64,000 bases of DNA from Neurospora intermedia (GCA_037102815.1 BTPP01000003.1:62001-126000), one strand, 5' to 3'. Shown: positions 48,901 through 60,079, counted from the stretch's first letter. Notes: generated from the sequence alone by a model not told the origin. Program-made: numbers and translations.

Positions 48901-49162
48901 TAGCATGCTGAACCACGCGTTGCCTCCACACCACGTTACTGGGCTCCCACCTCAGCCTGCTGCCGCAGAGCAACACCAACCCCTATCCTTTCTAAGGCAT
49001 TGGAACAGCCATACTGCGCAGCAAAACCAGCCGCCTCCCCTGCATCACACCTCTTCTTACCAGCAGGTATCAGGTCTGCCACCGCCACCGAGGGATAACA
49101 AGCCAAAAGACATGAAGACTGGCGCGAGCTCTAGTCCGTCGCTTCGTAATCTACTCCATTAG
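42990..49162 (+). CDS. snt2: Snt2-type chromatin regulator (BAH, PHD, ELM2, SANT, ePHD)
   Basis: Nuclear histone-reader subunit; yeast Snt2 works with Ecm5 and Rpd3 in stress-gene control, and fission yeast Snt2 is in the Lid2 complex. Exons 42990-44022, 44147-44630, 45109-47074 and 47129-49162 give 1,838 residues with consistent phases. Order is: Ser/Thr/Ala-rich disordered head with SKKRKAD; BAH (DHVYLVCEPPGEPYYLGRI, from about 345); PHD1 (CKRCVGYCA...CAVCQNTYHMNC...WSCAAC, about 497-545); ELM2 (near 656); SANT (LKKFEEGVGKYG, about 791); GATA-like finger (CKFCGTKASRQWRR...CRRC, about 890); a Lys/Glu repeat; PHD2 (CAICRQ, about 1106); extended PHD (CVLCP...HVTCAVWTPEV...WCKEHA, about 1162-1338); and a second GATA-like Cys cluster (CLTCGTDVSPKWYP, about 1432). 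The tail is long and Pro/His-rich. Intron 2 is 478 nt, long for this window, and splits PHD1. Confidence 0.93.
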
Positions 49163-49895
49163 GACGTTCTTGGAGTTGGGTGTGCAATTCTCCGTGACGT
49201 GTCATCGTATAAGATGAAGACCAGGGACGAAGGTGACAAACGACTTTATACGAATTCGTGGAGAGAAAGGAAGGGGTTCTTAATCGCTCGAATAAGAGAA
49301 GAAGATCGGCGACCATAATCCATCTCGATCGTTTGCAAGACATCAATCGAACCTCTCTTCAAGTCGCAATTGGAGACTAAAAAGGAAAGGAGAAAGGAAG
49401 ACAAAAAAAGAAAAGAGATGTTGATATAAGGGTTTAGAAATGGCGTCAAAGATACCGATTTGTATTTGCTGCGGAGTTCCGGGAAAGCCATCCATTACGT
49501 ACTTGTAAATGTATTTTCTGCATAAGTTCGGTTCGAGTTTTTTTCTGAAGTGCAGGGAGGGACGTAGGGGTTGAAAGGAACTGGGGCTGGACTGAACTGG
49601 ACTGGACTGGACTGCTTTTCCTTTGCTTGCACTTTGTTTACATAGCATAGTCGGATAGGAGACGAGAGGATGATTACTTAGCTTGTTATTGCTGACTTTA
49701 GTGACATTGTTACCTCACTTTGGTGTGTGGCATGAGCTGAGGATGTGATCAAGCAGCTACAGTAGAGTTAGAAGGAACAGATGCAGTAAGTGCAGTTGAT
49801 CAGCCTTCTCAATCATATTTCAGCACCCCTTCTATCTGTTCAGACGCTTCCTTCCTTCTTCTCTTACAGACACCAGAATCATTCACAAAACATGG
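49163..49895. other. convergent gap, 3' ends only
   Basis: 733 bp between the stop codons of snt2 (+) and the cytosine deaminase gene (-). A five-base GGACT word is tandemly repeated around 49588-49612. Nothing else is visible. Confidence 0.5.
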
Positions 49896-50655
49896 TCATC
49901 TCCCTCCCTCCCTCTTTTCCTCCCCCACAACACCAATATCCTCCCACCAAACCCCCGGCCTCTCCCTCACGAACCGTTCCATCAATGTCCTACACTCTTG
50001 ATCATCCATAACCACCACCTCGACCCCTCTCTGGCGCAGATAGTCTTCCCCTGCTGCCTTGAACGTGCTATTCTCTCCTATCACTACCCTCGGGATCTTG
50101 TAAAGCAGAATCGCCCCTGTACACATGTCGCAGGGGGAAAGGGTGGTGTACATTGTTGAGTCTGCGTAGGTGGGAGCGGGGAGGCGGCCAGCGTTCAAAA
50201 GGGTTGCGGTTTCGCCCTGTGTTTAGTTTAGGTGGTTGGTTGGGGTTGGATTGATTTCTATATGGTTCACACCGGGGGAGGGGATGATGAAGTATGTATG
50301 AAATGACGCCAGGAACGTAACGTACATGATGAATAGGTGAATCAAGCTGGACGCGCTGGTTATGGCCGCGGCCGAGAACGATGCCGGTGCTGGAGATGAG
50401 TGCTGCTCCGATCTGTTGTTTGGGTGTATGGTTTGGTTTGGGATCATTAGCAAGGTTAGGTTTGATCGTAGAGTTTCTTCGTGCAGTGGCTTGCTTCAGG
50501 TAAGAATCTCTTTCTGTGGTTTATATATACTATTCTGAGGGAGATTGGTAGGTAGTTGAAGAGAATATATCAAGAAGACATACAGGAATTCCTCCTTGTT
50601 CATATGATTTCTTAGCCTCCTCGAAGGCAATGGCTAGACCGGCAGCGTCATCCAT
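49896..50655 (-). CDS. fcy1: cytosine deaminase (Fcy1 type)
   Basis: Zinc enzyme of pyrimidine salvage that converts cytosine to uracil. Three exons, 50655-50584 (24 codons), 50412-50326 (29 codons) and 50216-49896, give 159 residues, almost exactly the yeast Fcy1 length (158). Introns have GTATGT...ACAG and GTACGT...ACAG ends, both phase 0. The first exon encodes MDDAAGLAIAFEEAKKSYEQ. The zinc-site HxE motif is formed across the second join (HH|GETATL), giving His53 and proton-shuttle Glu55; the PCxxC motif SPCDMC supplies Cys82 and Cys85. Further marks are IGAALISSTGIVLGRGHNQR and the C-terminal RFVRERPGVWWEDIG. The short tail after this (VVGEEKREGGR) differs from yeast. Either of two adjacent ATGs could start it; the one at 50655 was taken. 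Confidence 0.95.
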
Positions 50656-52584
50656 GATGGAGGAATTTGGGGAGGTCAAATAAGAGGTATGCTATGTAAG
50701 AGACTGAGATAACTTTGAAGTGCAGAAGGTAGGTAGCTATGGTCAGGAGGAGATAACTTTCCAGAAGCAGCACCGTGATGTTGTCACTCGACTTCAACTC
50801 GCTTAGATTCCCATTTTCCACGTTTGATGAGCATCAGGCTGATTGAATATGTGACCTAAGACACCTTATCTCCCTGATATCTCCGTGGTATTGGTGTATA
50901 TCTAGCCTTTGCAGCAGATCCCCCACTTCCGAGATGTCACTCAGTGCGATAAGGTGCTGTTTGCGAGGGTGACCATTCGTAGGCACCCAAAAACAGAAAG
51001 GAAAAAAAAGAAAGGCATCCGAGCTGGGGCACCTCGGTAAGGCAGAAAAGATGCTGAGGCTATATAATTTATGATCTTAATGATTTGATCCCAGGTATCT
51101 CCTCTTGAACCACAGATAGACGCCCCAAGTCTTTCTGGTAATCGATAAGCAAAGCAGCAGCGCACGTCATTTTTGCTTGCTTCACCCGAAATTCTCTAGA
51201 TGTAAGGTAAACCCTTATGAGAAGCTGCCCCGCGATGAGTTGTTGAAGGGGGTTGAAAAACCGAGGGGCAAAAGGCGACGTCAAGATGTTGGTGGGGTTG
51301 TCGGGAAGAACGCCTGCAGGGTTTCGAGCCGGCGGACGCCAACTCGGATCCAGACAAAACAACATACCCAACAACCCAATCAGAGGACATGCATTCTGCC
51401 TTTTAAAAAGAAGGTTAAATACCTAGTGTAAAGATGGCATGCGTTATTTACAGTTTTATAAAGTGTACATATGCACCATGTTTTGCATGATTGCGTGCGG
51501 TTAAAATAAAAGTTGAAAGTTGGGCATCGGCCACTGTCACATTGGAGCGCACCAGCCACGATCGACAGGGTCCTCTAAGGTCAACCGAATTTCCATCTGC
51601 ATCTCCTGAGGCTAGATTCTCTCAATGAGTGATAAGGAGGTACTTTTGAGCGAGTGTGGGGAACCTGGTCACCTCTCACCTCGCACGCCCTCTTCGCAAC
51701 CCTGCAGAAGCGGGACGAGGAAGTAGCTCATTACTGGTCCCCATATCTGTCAGCCACACTCTAGAGCTTTCGATTGATTTCCATGAGAGGGGCTGAAGAA
51801 GAACTCCCTGGGCCAGTCACCCACTTCAGCCTCCTGTGCCGTTCCGGGCGCTCCCCCAACGAACAAGGCGCCCGCCGGCCGCATCCCTCACTCTGCGCCT
51901 ATTCCAGAATTGCAGTGAAGATTCCGGTTCTGTTGCCCTGCCTTGGTTAATATTTGAACCCTGCTGCCGGTACTTGGACAGTTTTCTCGAGAAAGTTGAT
52001 CAGTCATTCCGTTATACCCCATCTTCCGTCTTCCGTGTTGCTACTACAACTACGCCTCATCAAGCCTCCTATCACTCCCAATTATCCTTCGGCGACTCAA
52101 ATCCCATACCTTATCAACTATTTCCATCTCGGACGCTTCCTGCTGCTGCTGTTGTAGCTCAAGCTGTTCTGGTAGGTCCATCCCTGTTCCTGTCTGTTCC
52201 TGTTCTGCGCTTCTTTCTCGGTGCCCTGGACCAGCAAGCGAGGCCTGGAAGTCCCCAACTTCTGCCAAACCAACCCCGACTCGGGACCCCGTCGGCCTTT
52301 CCCAACCCTTTGCGCAAAAAGATCTTTTCCTTCCACCATTGTTGTCCACCACCGCTCTCCATTTGCACCAGCCATTCATTGTCTCCTCTCGACTCCATCT
52401 CCATTATTCTCGACGCGACCTCGCAGCCGCTGACCTTATCTGTCTTCCCATCAGACCACGATTCCTTGACGACCCTGACGCATCCTCATATCCGTCATTG
52501 TCATCGGAACTGATTGTCCAGAACATTCCGAATTGCCAGAACATTTTCCCACACATATCCACATAACTAGACCAGACAGTCAAG
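50656..52584. other. 1.9 kb divergent gap with ydj1 promoter
   Basis: Between the starts of the cytosine deaminase (-) and Ydj1 (+) genes. The right third is pyrimidine-rich like a transcribed fungal leader, and frames there (for example 51836-52513) are low-complexity. A minus frame at 51069-51374 has no recognisable family. Heat-shock-like dyads lie at 51902-51924. Confidence 0.5.
51902..51924. promoter_or_regulatory. candidate heat shock element upstream of ydj1
   Basis: Two perfect Hsf1 half-site pairs, TTCcaGAA at 51902-51909 and GAAgaTTC at 51917-51924, lie close together about 660 bp before the Ydj1 start. A further TTC follows at 51928-51930 and a stress-response-type AGGGG at 51788-51792. 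Hsp40 genes are classic Hsf1 targets, so the placement makes sense; activity is inferred. Confidence 0.5.
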
Positions 52585-54011
52585 ATGGTCAAGGAAACAA
52601 AGCTCTACGAGACTCTTGGAGTAAGTTCCGCTGCTCACCGATACCCCTAGCCTGACAGAGGAGGGTCTAACGCCCAGAATTAGGTCAGCCCAGATGCCAC
52701 TGAGGCGCAATTGAAGAAGGCATACAAGACCGGTGCTCTCAAGTACCACCCAGGTATGTCCCGCCTTCCCTGCAACACGCGCAGCCAAACGGCTTACTGA
52801 CAGCCAACACTACAGACAAGAACGCCAACAACCCGGCTGCCGAGCAGAAGTTCAAGGAGATTTCTCACGCATACGAAATTCTTTCCGACTCCCAAAAACG
52901 CGCCATCTACGATCAGTATGGCGAGGCTGGTCTTGAGGGTGGCGCCGGTGCCGGTGGCGGCATGGCTGCCGAGGACCTGTTCGCTCAGTTCTTCGGCGGT
53001 GGTGGCTTCGGCGGCGGTCTCGGTGGTATGTTCGGCGGTATGAACCAGCAGCGTGCCCCCGCGAAGGCCAAGACTATTCACCACACCCACCACGTCTCGC
53101 TGGAGGATATCTACCGCGGCAAGATCTCCAAGCTGGCCCTTCAGCGGTCAATCCTCTGCCCCAAGTGCGAGGGTCGCGGCGGTAAGGAAGGTGCCGTCAA
53201 GCGGTGTGCTGGCTGCGACGGTCAGGGTACCAAGATCATGATGAGGCAGATGGGTCCCATGATTCAGCGCTTCCAGACTGTCTGCCCTGACTGCAATGGC
53301 GAAGGCGAGGTGATCAAGGAGAAGGATCGTTGCAAGCAGTGCAATGGCAAGAAGACCGTTGTCGATCGCAAGGTCCTCCACGTTCACGTTGACCGTGGTG
53401 TTAAGAGCGGCACCAAGGTCGAGTTCCGTGGTGAGGGTGACCAAGCACCTGGCATTCTCCCCGGTGACGTTGTCTTCGTCATTGAGCAGAAGCCCCATCC
53501 CCGCTTCACCCGTCAAGATGATGATCTTCTTTACAAGTGCGAGATCGATCTCGTGACCGCCCTTGCCGGTGGAACCATTTACATCGAGCATCTTGATGAG
53601 CGCTGGTTGAGCGTTGACATTCAGCCCGGCGAGGCTATTGCGCCCAGTAAGTGTTCTTCTGTCCGGCTACATTATGCATCAGCAAGCGCTAACTGTAAGA
53701 TAGACTCCGTCAAGATGATTCGTGGCCAGGGTATGCCCTCCTACCGCCACCACGATTACGGCAACATGTATATCCAGTTTTCCGTCAGGTTCCCCGAGAA
53801 GAACTGGACTCAGGATCCCGCTGCCTTCGAGGCTCTTCGCAAGTACCTCCCGCCCCCCGCTGTTGTCAACGTACCCCCTCAGGACGCCATGACCGAGCCA
53901 GCAGAATTGGAGGACGTCGAGGGCAACGGAGCCGGCCGTGGCTTCTCCAACAGCCCTATGGAGGAGGATGACGAGCCTCAGGCCGAACGCGTACAGTGCG
54001 CCTCGCAGTAA
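52585..54011 (+). CDS. ydj1: type I Hsp40 (DnaJ) co-chaperone, Ydj1 type
   Basis: Cytosolic/ER-membrane J-protein that stimulates Hsp70 ATPase and delivers substrates. Exons are 52585-52620, 52684-52753, 52816-53646 and 53704-54011, for 414 residues, the same class as yeast Ydj1 (409). J domain: [22 protein letters not shown]...LKYHPDKN, with the HPD triplet split by intron 2 (CAC CCA G|AC). The Gly/Phe region ([17 protein letters not shown]) follows. The zinc-finger domain has four CxxCxGxG-type repeats: [24 protein letters not shown] and CKQCNGKK (the last lacks the final Gly). Client-binding beta domains come next, then an acidic tail ending CASQ, a farnesylation CaaX box identical to that of yeast Ydj1 as I recall it. 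Three short introns sit in the 5' third or at GCGCCCA|GTAAGT. Confidence 0.97.
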
Positions 54012-55237
54012 GCGAGCTAAATGGGCGGGGAAGCAGTATCAACCTTATCCATAATTCGACGATAAACTGCGGTATAAGCGATGGTCCAACAAAACGTGCC
54101 ATGCACGACATTGTTTGAGACTTGCTATGGAGGCTGAATGATTTGCAACGATTCTAAATCATTTCATGTCTCCTGTTCCCATGATCATCCTTAACGAAGC
54201 AAATATACCCGATTACTCGACACATTATCGAGTATTGCACATTTGACGAGGCACGATATTTGAGGGGCCGACAAAACGAAGAGTTGGAGAAAGGAACAAA
54301 AAGGGGGTATGATGCAAGGTGAAAGCCGGTAATGCCTGAAGTGTGATCAAGTCGGCACGGGTGGAAGGGATACGATCACACTTATCAACACAGCACCCGG
54401 GTTATCACTTTTCCGGTGGAAGAGGAGGGTTCAATCTCGTTGTTTGATGTTCCCCCTATTTCACCTGCGTTTAATGACATGGTGGACTTTTACTACTATC
54501 GATGTCAAAATATATCAACACCCGGTCTTATTGGCAGGCGTTTTAGAGAGGATATCGGACTGATAGAAAAGAAGGATGAAGGGCATGAATATGGCATTAC
54601 CGTCTTATCCTGGCTATTTGCTTCATATTAAGGACACAGGCAGGTCGTGTAGCATGAGAAAGGAACAGGGAAGGACCACTCAGTACGTGCTCATGCTACG
54701 CGTACCACATGATTGCTGCTCACCTGGATCCAGGAAGAAAGGGGGAAAGGGAGCTGGATTTTTTATTTTTTTCTGGGATTGTTAGCGGAATGATCATGAG
54801 GATTTCTGAATGCCATATTTCGTTTCATCGGCGAACTGCATGTTGTTATGTCGTGATCATTAGATATAGGCTGCCGACAAGCTCTTAGCGTACCCATCCA
54901 ATGTACTCACCGTCTTTAAGACCGCGTGCCTGTAAATTCGCCATTCAAGGCAAACCGGACATGAATTTGAGCATCTGAGACCGGAGCACACGTCAATTTC
55001 TCCAGACCAGACATCAGCATCCTGGGGGCCAGTTAGGGCACCTCTCGTTGGTCGTGAAGACTCAAGTAAATATGAACCTCATCTCCCCGATCGTGTGATA
55101 CCAGTATCAAGAGCACACGTCCTCGCCAATACCTCACAAAATTCAAAACGATACGAAATTTGTCTTTTTGACCATCAAGAATCTCAACATCCACGCCAAA
55201 CCGGCAACGAGCTGAAATCCCCGACAACCACTCACGC
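54012..55237. other. convergent gap, no supported gene
   Basis: 1.2 kb between the 3' ends of ydj1 (+) and the hydrolase gene (-). Two short plus frames at 54416-54785 show no family features. Nothing else is visible. Confidence 0.5.
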
Positions 55238-56735
55238 TTAATCAAGGGTATCATCCCTCAACTTGAACAACTGCCCCAGAACCTCGTCGGTCTTGGCCCT
55301 CAACGCTCCGTGATACATCACGTTCGTCTCAAACACCTTGGTCCCCCTAACCGCCTTGGCCGTCTCCCTTGCAAAGTCCGCGTTGACATACATGTCCTCC
55401 ACATAACTGGCCGCGTAGACAGGGACTTCGTTCCGCGCAAGCTGATCCAAGTCGTAAAGCCGCGGCCAGTCGTCGTACTTGGCCAGAAGCTCGGCCGTCT
55501 CCTTCATGTCCTTTAGCTCCGGGTAGCAATCGAAGTGGGCAGGGTAGACCATTTCGCCAGAGAAGTACAAGGGCTGCTGGTTTTTGGAGGAGGAGTCGAG
55601 GGCTTGGGGCACCGAGGACAGCCAGCTGAGTCCCGGCTCGGACTCGGCAAGCGTCTTGCCGACCCGATGAGCGGCCCAGTCGGACGCCAGCCCGGGTCCG
55701 TTGGTGTAGATGGACTCGTGGAGGACGGCATAGATGGGGTTGGTATCGAACCGAACCAGCCCCTCGAAAGCGGCGCCTGCGGCGCGGGTGATGAAGCCGA
55801 ACTGCTCAATGTCCATGGCCAGCTTGAGGATGGTGCTGTGGATCAGATCCAAGCCGCCATTCATGCCCAGACACAGACCGATGCCGAGCAGCCGTTCGAC
55901 GGTGAATTCGCCGCCGCCCGGCAGCCGGGGGGATTTTGCGTTCAGGAACTGCGCTACCTTGCGGACGCGCTCCACGTCTTCGGGGAACTTGCGGTAGTAA
56001 GCCTCGTTGCGCTGGATGACCTTCTTGTACAGCGCCGTGTAGACTTCTTGGGCCGTGCGCTTGACGGGCGCGAGACCGCCAGTCAGAAACACCTCGCGCA
56101 ACCCTTGCGGGAACTGGGAGAGGTACGTCAGCGCGACAAAGCCGCCGTAGGACTGGCCGAAAATGGACCACTTCTTGTGAGTCTCGGGATAATCGGCAGT
56201 CAGACAGAGACGCACGGCCTCGGCATCGCGGACGATGCTGTCGGCGCGGAAGCGCTTGAGGTAGTCGGCCTGCTGCTGGGGGCCACCCAATGTGGCTAGA
56301 TGGGGCTGGTTGATGGGCGTGCTTAGGCCGGTGCCGCGGTAGTCGAGCAGGAGGAGGGTGTAACCTCTGTCCAGGGCTGTTTTGGTCAGTTGGTGGTCTT
56401 GGGGTTCTCTGTTGCCAAAGCCGGGACCGCCTTCGAGGTAGACGAGGTAGGGCTTCCTGTGGTATTCCTCCAGCTCGCTGTCGGTGCGGGGCACGATAGG
56501 GGTGTCATGTTTGGTGACTTGGCGACCGAAGATCTTGAGGTTTCCGGCGGAGAGATTGGAATGGTTGAGGGGCACCTCAAAGGTGAGCTCTGTGACGCGT
56601 AGCTGGCCTGTTGATTTGTGTTAAAGACTGCCAATGCCATGAGACGGGATGATCATGTCGGGTTGCCTTACCAGGGACAATGTGTGCTGTGCGGCTCAAC
56701 AAACGAGCTGGACGGATGACTTGAGCAGCCATCAT
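55238..56735 (-). CDS. proline-iminopeptidase-like alpha/beta hydrolase (S33)
   Basis: Predicted peptidase releasing N-terminal proline (or related residues) from peptides; alpha/beta-hydrolase fold. Exons are 56735-56672 and 56607-55238, for 477 residues. The 64-nt intron has GTAAGG and AACAG ends and phase 1, giving HIVPGQLRVTELTFEVPLNH across the join. Marks are: oxyanion loop EGGPGFG (about 80-86; HGGPG in most members); LLLLDYRGTGLSTP; nucleophile elbow GQSYGG with Ser174; and EVPVYAASYVEDMYVN near the acid-residue region and a late His (MYHGALR). The last His lies in the expected place for the catalytic triad. It is longer than bacterial enzymes (about 310) because of the helical lid between nucleophile and acid, usual for the fungal form. 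No signal peptide is seen. Substrate is inferred from family. Confidence 0.88.
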
Positions 56736-57723
56736 GTTAATCACTACTGAAAAAAAGCCGTGGTAATGGCTGGTCCTAACAGATACATATGTTGATAGAG
56801 GTGAAAATTGAGATCATGAAGAGGATGTCAACACACCACCACGAAGCCACCACGCTTATAGAAGGGGGGCGTCATCGCGGGGTGTTATATGGCTAATTAA
56901 GAGGTAAGCTGACGGGTACAGTTGTTGGAAGTAATACGAGACCAGTGACCCAGGCGCTACCAACCGAAGGGGCTCTAGTTCCAACTGTATATTTCAAGAT
57001 GTGATTATCTATCCTACCTTTCTGGCGGGCTTGATGAGTGATGTTTGATTTATGTTCTAACACAAGCCCATGTTATCAAATTCTAGCACCTCTTTTCTAA
57101 ACCTTGGATTATTCCCTCGAAGTGCATTGAGATACGAAATAGGCAAGCAGGATTTCAAATTGGCCTGACATTCGCAAGAAACAAGCCGCTCGTACATCAT
57201 GCCGCCGTAGTGTACTGTTTACCCTTCTCCCCCGACCTCATGATGACCTCACAAGGGATCTACATAGTATGTATGTTGTGATGTTAGTGTTCGGTCCCCC
57301 CCTGTTGCCCCTGGCGTCCCGCTGTGTCGGTCCGGGGTGTTCGTGCCAAGTGCCAGCCCCAACTGCCCCGCATGAGAGTTCTGGGTGGGGTTTCGCTTAA
57401 CCCAAGCCCAAAAGGTATCGTCCACCGGCGTCGGGCAAACGTGGCGGGCTCTGCTTTTCAGCGGCGGTGGCCCGGGTGGGTGCAGTGCTCCAAAAAGTGG
57501 ACCCTATGGGATGACTAAAACCGCGGCCGGAAACAGCTGCGGAAAAGCCTTTCTTCTCTTTTCCATTCCCGCGCGTTTCACATTCATTGGAAGACTGGAA
57601 AAGGCGGAACGAACGAGCTTGTCACGCGGCGCATCAAGCAAGCGGTCCATTCAGCCTAGCCTCCTCTTCTTGTTACTTATACCGCGAAGGTCCTCCCCGC
57701 TTCATCGCAACAAATGCTGTGGG
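56736..57723. promoter_or_regulatory. divergent promoter region
   Basis: About 1 kb separates the hydrolase (-) and the Cys-Pro protein gene (+). GC-rich, C-run-bearing sequence at about 57290-57500 precedes the plus-strand gene. No named factor site could be assigned. Confidence 0.4.
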
Positions 57724-57782
57724 ATGGATTACCTACAACTAACCCAGACTCTAACCGAGTCCTTCATTGCCCTGGCAGATGA
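57714..57782 (+). promoter_or_regulatory. overlapping upstream ORF
   Basis: An ATG ten bases before the main start of the Cys-Pro protein opens a different frame of 22 codons that ends inside the main coding region. Its context (C at -3) is weaker than that of the main ATG (G at -3, G at +4), so leaky scanning would be expected. It matters only if transcripts start upstream of it. Confidence 0.45.
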
Positions 57783-59543
57783 AGTCCAATCACTAATCGA
57801 CCGCAAGACCATCCTTGAGCACAAGCTTCGCTTTGCGCACGAGCAGGTAAGGTAAAACACCCTCCATTTTCTTTTTTTCCAATTTCAACCCCCCTTTTTG
57901 TGATGATTTCTTAGCTCTAGATCTGCCAGCTGCCTATCAACAGCACGTGGAGACAACTTCTAATGTCTGATCCAATTTACATCGGATTGCGCTTGTCATT
58001 CCCCATCTTACTTGACGATGGCGATCATGTCTGGCTAACACATATGCCCGCAATTTAGTACCAGTGTCTAGCCGATAAGTATGCGCCTGCAGTTCCCGAG
58101 GTAGCCGAAACGCTCGCAAAGCTCCAGCTCCCACCGGACCTGCACTATTATTCTGTCGCAACCAGCTCATCCGTCGTGCCTCTGCCTCGGCGCATCCAAT
58201 CTGGAAACTCCCAGCACGAGATCGCCCTGCAAATCAGAGAGGGGAGAAAGGCTGCTCAGCTCATTGCCGCTGCCATGGGAAGGGCCAGCAAACACAGTGA
58301 CTCTAGCAAGGAGGCTTCCACCTCTCCTGTTACCGCCGCCGACACCATGACTACCATGTCGACCGTGCTCGAGAAGGACTTTACTGTTGAGGGGAAGAAA
58401 AAAGGCCTCCTTGCATGTCCCTTTTCTGCTGCTGTCACGCCTCCCGCTGTCCAAGACCGAGCATCGCCCAACCTTGGTATTGGCAGTGTGACTGGCGATG
58501 GAGCCCAAGACCAAGATGCTGCTGCTTTGAACAACGGCACCGCCGCCATGGACCCCACTCCGCACAAATCCTCTGACCCCATTTGCGCTGCCATGTACGG
58601 GGACTCGACGTCGATGCCCGCCCACACTGCTGCCTCCAAGTGTCCGATTCGATTTCTTGACAAGCACTCCCCTGAAGAGATTGCTCGCTACGTGGAGACG
58701 CACAAGCACGAGATTCCGCGCAGTCATGAGGTTTGCGTCAGGCGCTATCAAAAGAATGAAGAGCAAGTAAGGAAGCTCGATGCCAAATATGGGAATCTGG
58801 TCAACATGATCGAGGACCTGAGCCATCTGCACAAGCCTATGCTGCCTTCACCAGCAACGGGAGATCAATATCAAGACCATGAGCAAGTCGATAGAACCTC
58901 CAATGAACGAGTAGCGAACTGGGCCAAGTCTATTTCCGCCAGTGACCCGCAAGCGGCACCGGAATACCAAGACGACCAGCCCGTAGAAGATGAGGAAGAA
59001 CGTGAGGGTCGCTTTGATCGTCCTTTGAGAGAAGTTCGCCTGGGAGAGTCGCCCAGTCGACCATGGGGCATTCCCGTACCTGCCATGGTCGACCAACCCC
59101 AGAGGCAGGGGAGTCGGAGTCCAAGTCCGATTCGGCCTGTGGTTCCTGCGAGATCGCCGGCTCAGGATGGGATTCCTCACAAGAAAGGTCCACAGGCTGG
59201 GAAGTGTCCCTTTGATCATACCAAGATGGCTGCATTCGCTTCATCTAGGACAAAGGTAGAGCAACTGTCGAAACAGGAAACAGTGCCGGGAGAGACGGCG
59301 CCCAAGGGGACGGATCACAAGGTTGAGCAGTCCACACCAGTAAAGGAGCATCACATCATACCACCACCTATACCTACACCACAGCCGACATTTATCAATC
59401 TGGCAGATATGCCTATGCCGAAGGCTGAAACAGCAGGTCAGCAACAGAGCCCCGTGGTCTTCAACTTTAATGGGCCAGTTTTCATCGGTTATCCTATGGA
59501 ACAGGCCATTCAGTTTATGCAACAATTCCAGGGTAGCAAGTGA
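57724..59543 (+). CDS. uncharacterised protein with three Cys-Pro motifs
   Basis: Two exons, 57724-57846 and 58059-59543 (212-nt intron, GTAAGG donor, GGCTAACAC branch, TTTAG acceptor, phase 0), encode 535 residues. I do not recognise a named family. The N-terminus is a long amphipathic helix, probably a coiled coil (MDYLQLTQTLTESFIALADE to LEHKLRFAHEQYQCLADKYA). A conserved-looking block sits at about 236-300: KCPIRFLDKHSPEEIARYVE, RSHEVCVRRYQKNEEQVRKL, YGNLVNMIEDL. Cys-Pro motifs occur at about 161 (LLACPFSAA), 236 (SKCPIRF) and 424 (GKCPFDHTKM). The last resembles the heme regulatory motif [KR]-C-P-[VI]-[DE]-H of Hap1-type proteins, with Phe for Val/Ile. The rest is charged or Pro-rich, presumably disordered, ending NFNGPVFIGYPMEQAIQFMQ. 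There is no signal peptide or membrane segment. Function unknown; heme sensing is a hypothesis only. Confidence 0.82.
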
Positions 59544-60079
59544 GCAGGGCAGCTCGGGGAGAGCATCAGTCTCTTGTGTGTGTTCATTGTCATATAATTT
59601 TAGGAACAGGCGAGCGTGTCAGTCAAGACTTGGGTTTGAAACTGGTAATGGTGGCTGTTTTGGTTTACCTGGTTTGCAGATGGATAGCGAGGAGTTCAAG
59701 GATTGCATTATTCATCATATAATTTAATGACATGCTTGTCGGAAGATTGATAGCTAAACGTGAATACCGTTTTACAAAATCTATATGTTCTCTAGTGCCG
59801 TCTATCTACCCGTGTCTCTCCCACCATTTCCTTTAACAATCGATATGATCTCTTGACATGAAATCAGCTACTAGCCAAGGACGCCATGATGAAATCAGAA
59901 GATTAACATGCTTCCAAATACGCCATTGAACACCGGTTGCTTTTCCCCATTTTCTATATGCGATGACACCGCCCGCTTGCTCGCTCCATTTTGTGCAATC
60001 ATGCCACAACCTAAAAAGTAAGACACAAAAGAAAGTAACAGATGAAACAAAACATCAGCATCGGGGGACAAGGTCAACC
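59544..60079. other. convergent gap, 3' ends only
   Basis: 536 bp between the stop codons of the Cys-Pro protein gene (+) and the Tvp38 gene (-). No structured feature is seen. Confidence 0.5.

Noticed and set aside
51069-51374. 101-codon minus-strand frame in the cytosine deaminase/ydj1 gap
   Set aside because: No recognisable family, no splice partners, and an overlapping frame on the other strand; it could be a chance ORF or a relic.
51836-52513. 225-codon plus frame before ydj1
   Set aside because: Ser/Pro/Leu-rich product from pyrimidine-rich DNA, lying where a leader is expected; no domain.
54416-54785. Two short plus frames after ydj1
   Set aside because: Out of phase with each other and without family features; located in a convergent 3' gap.
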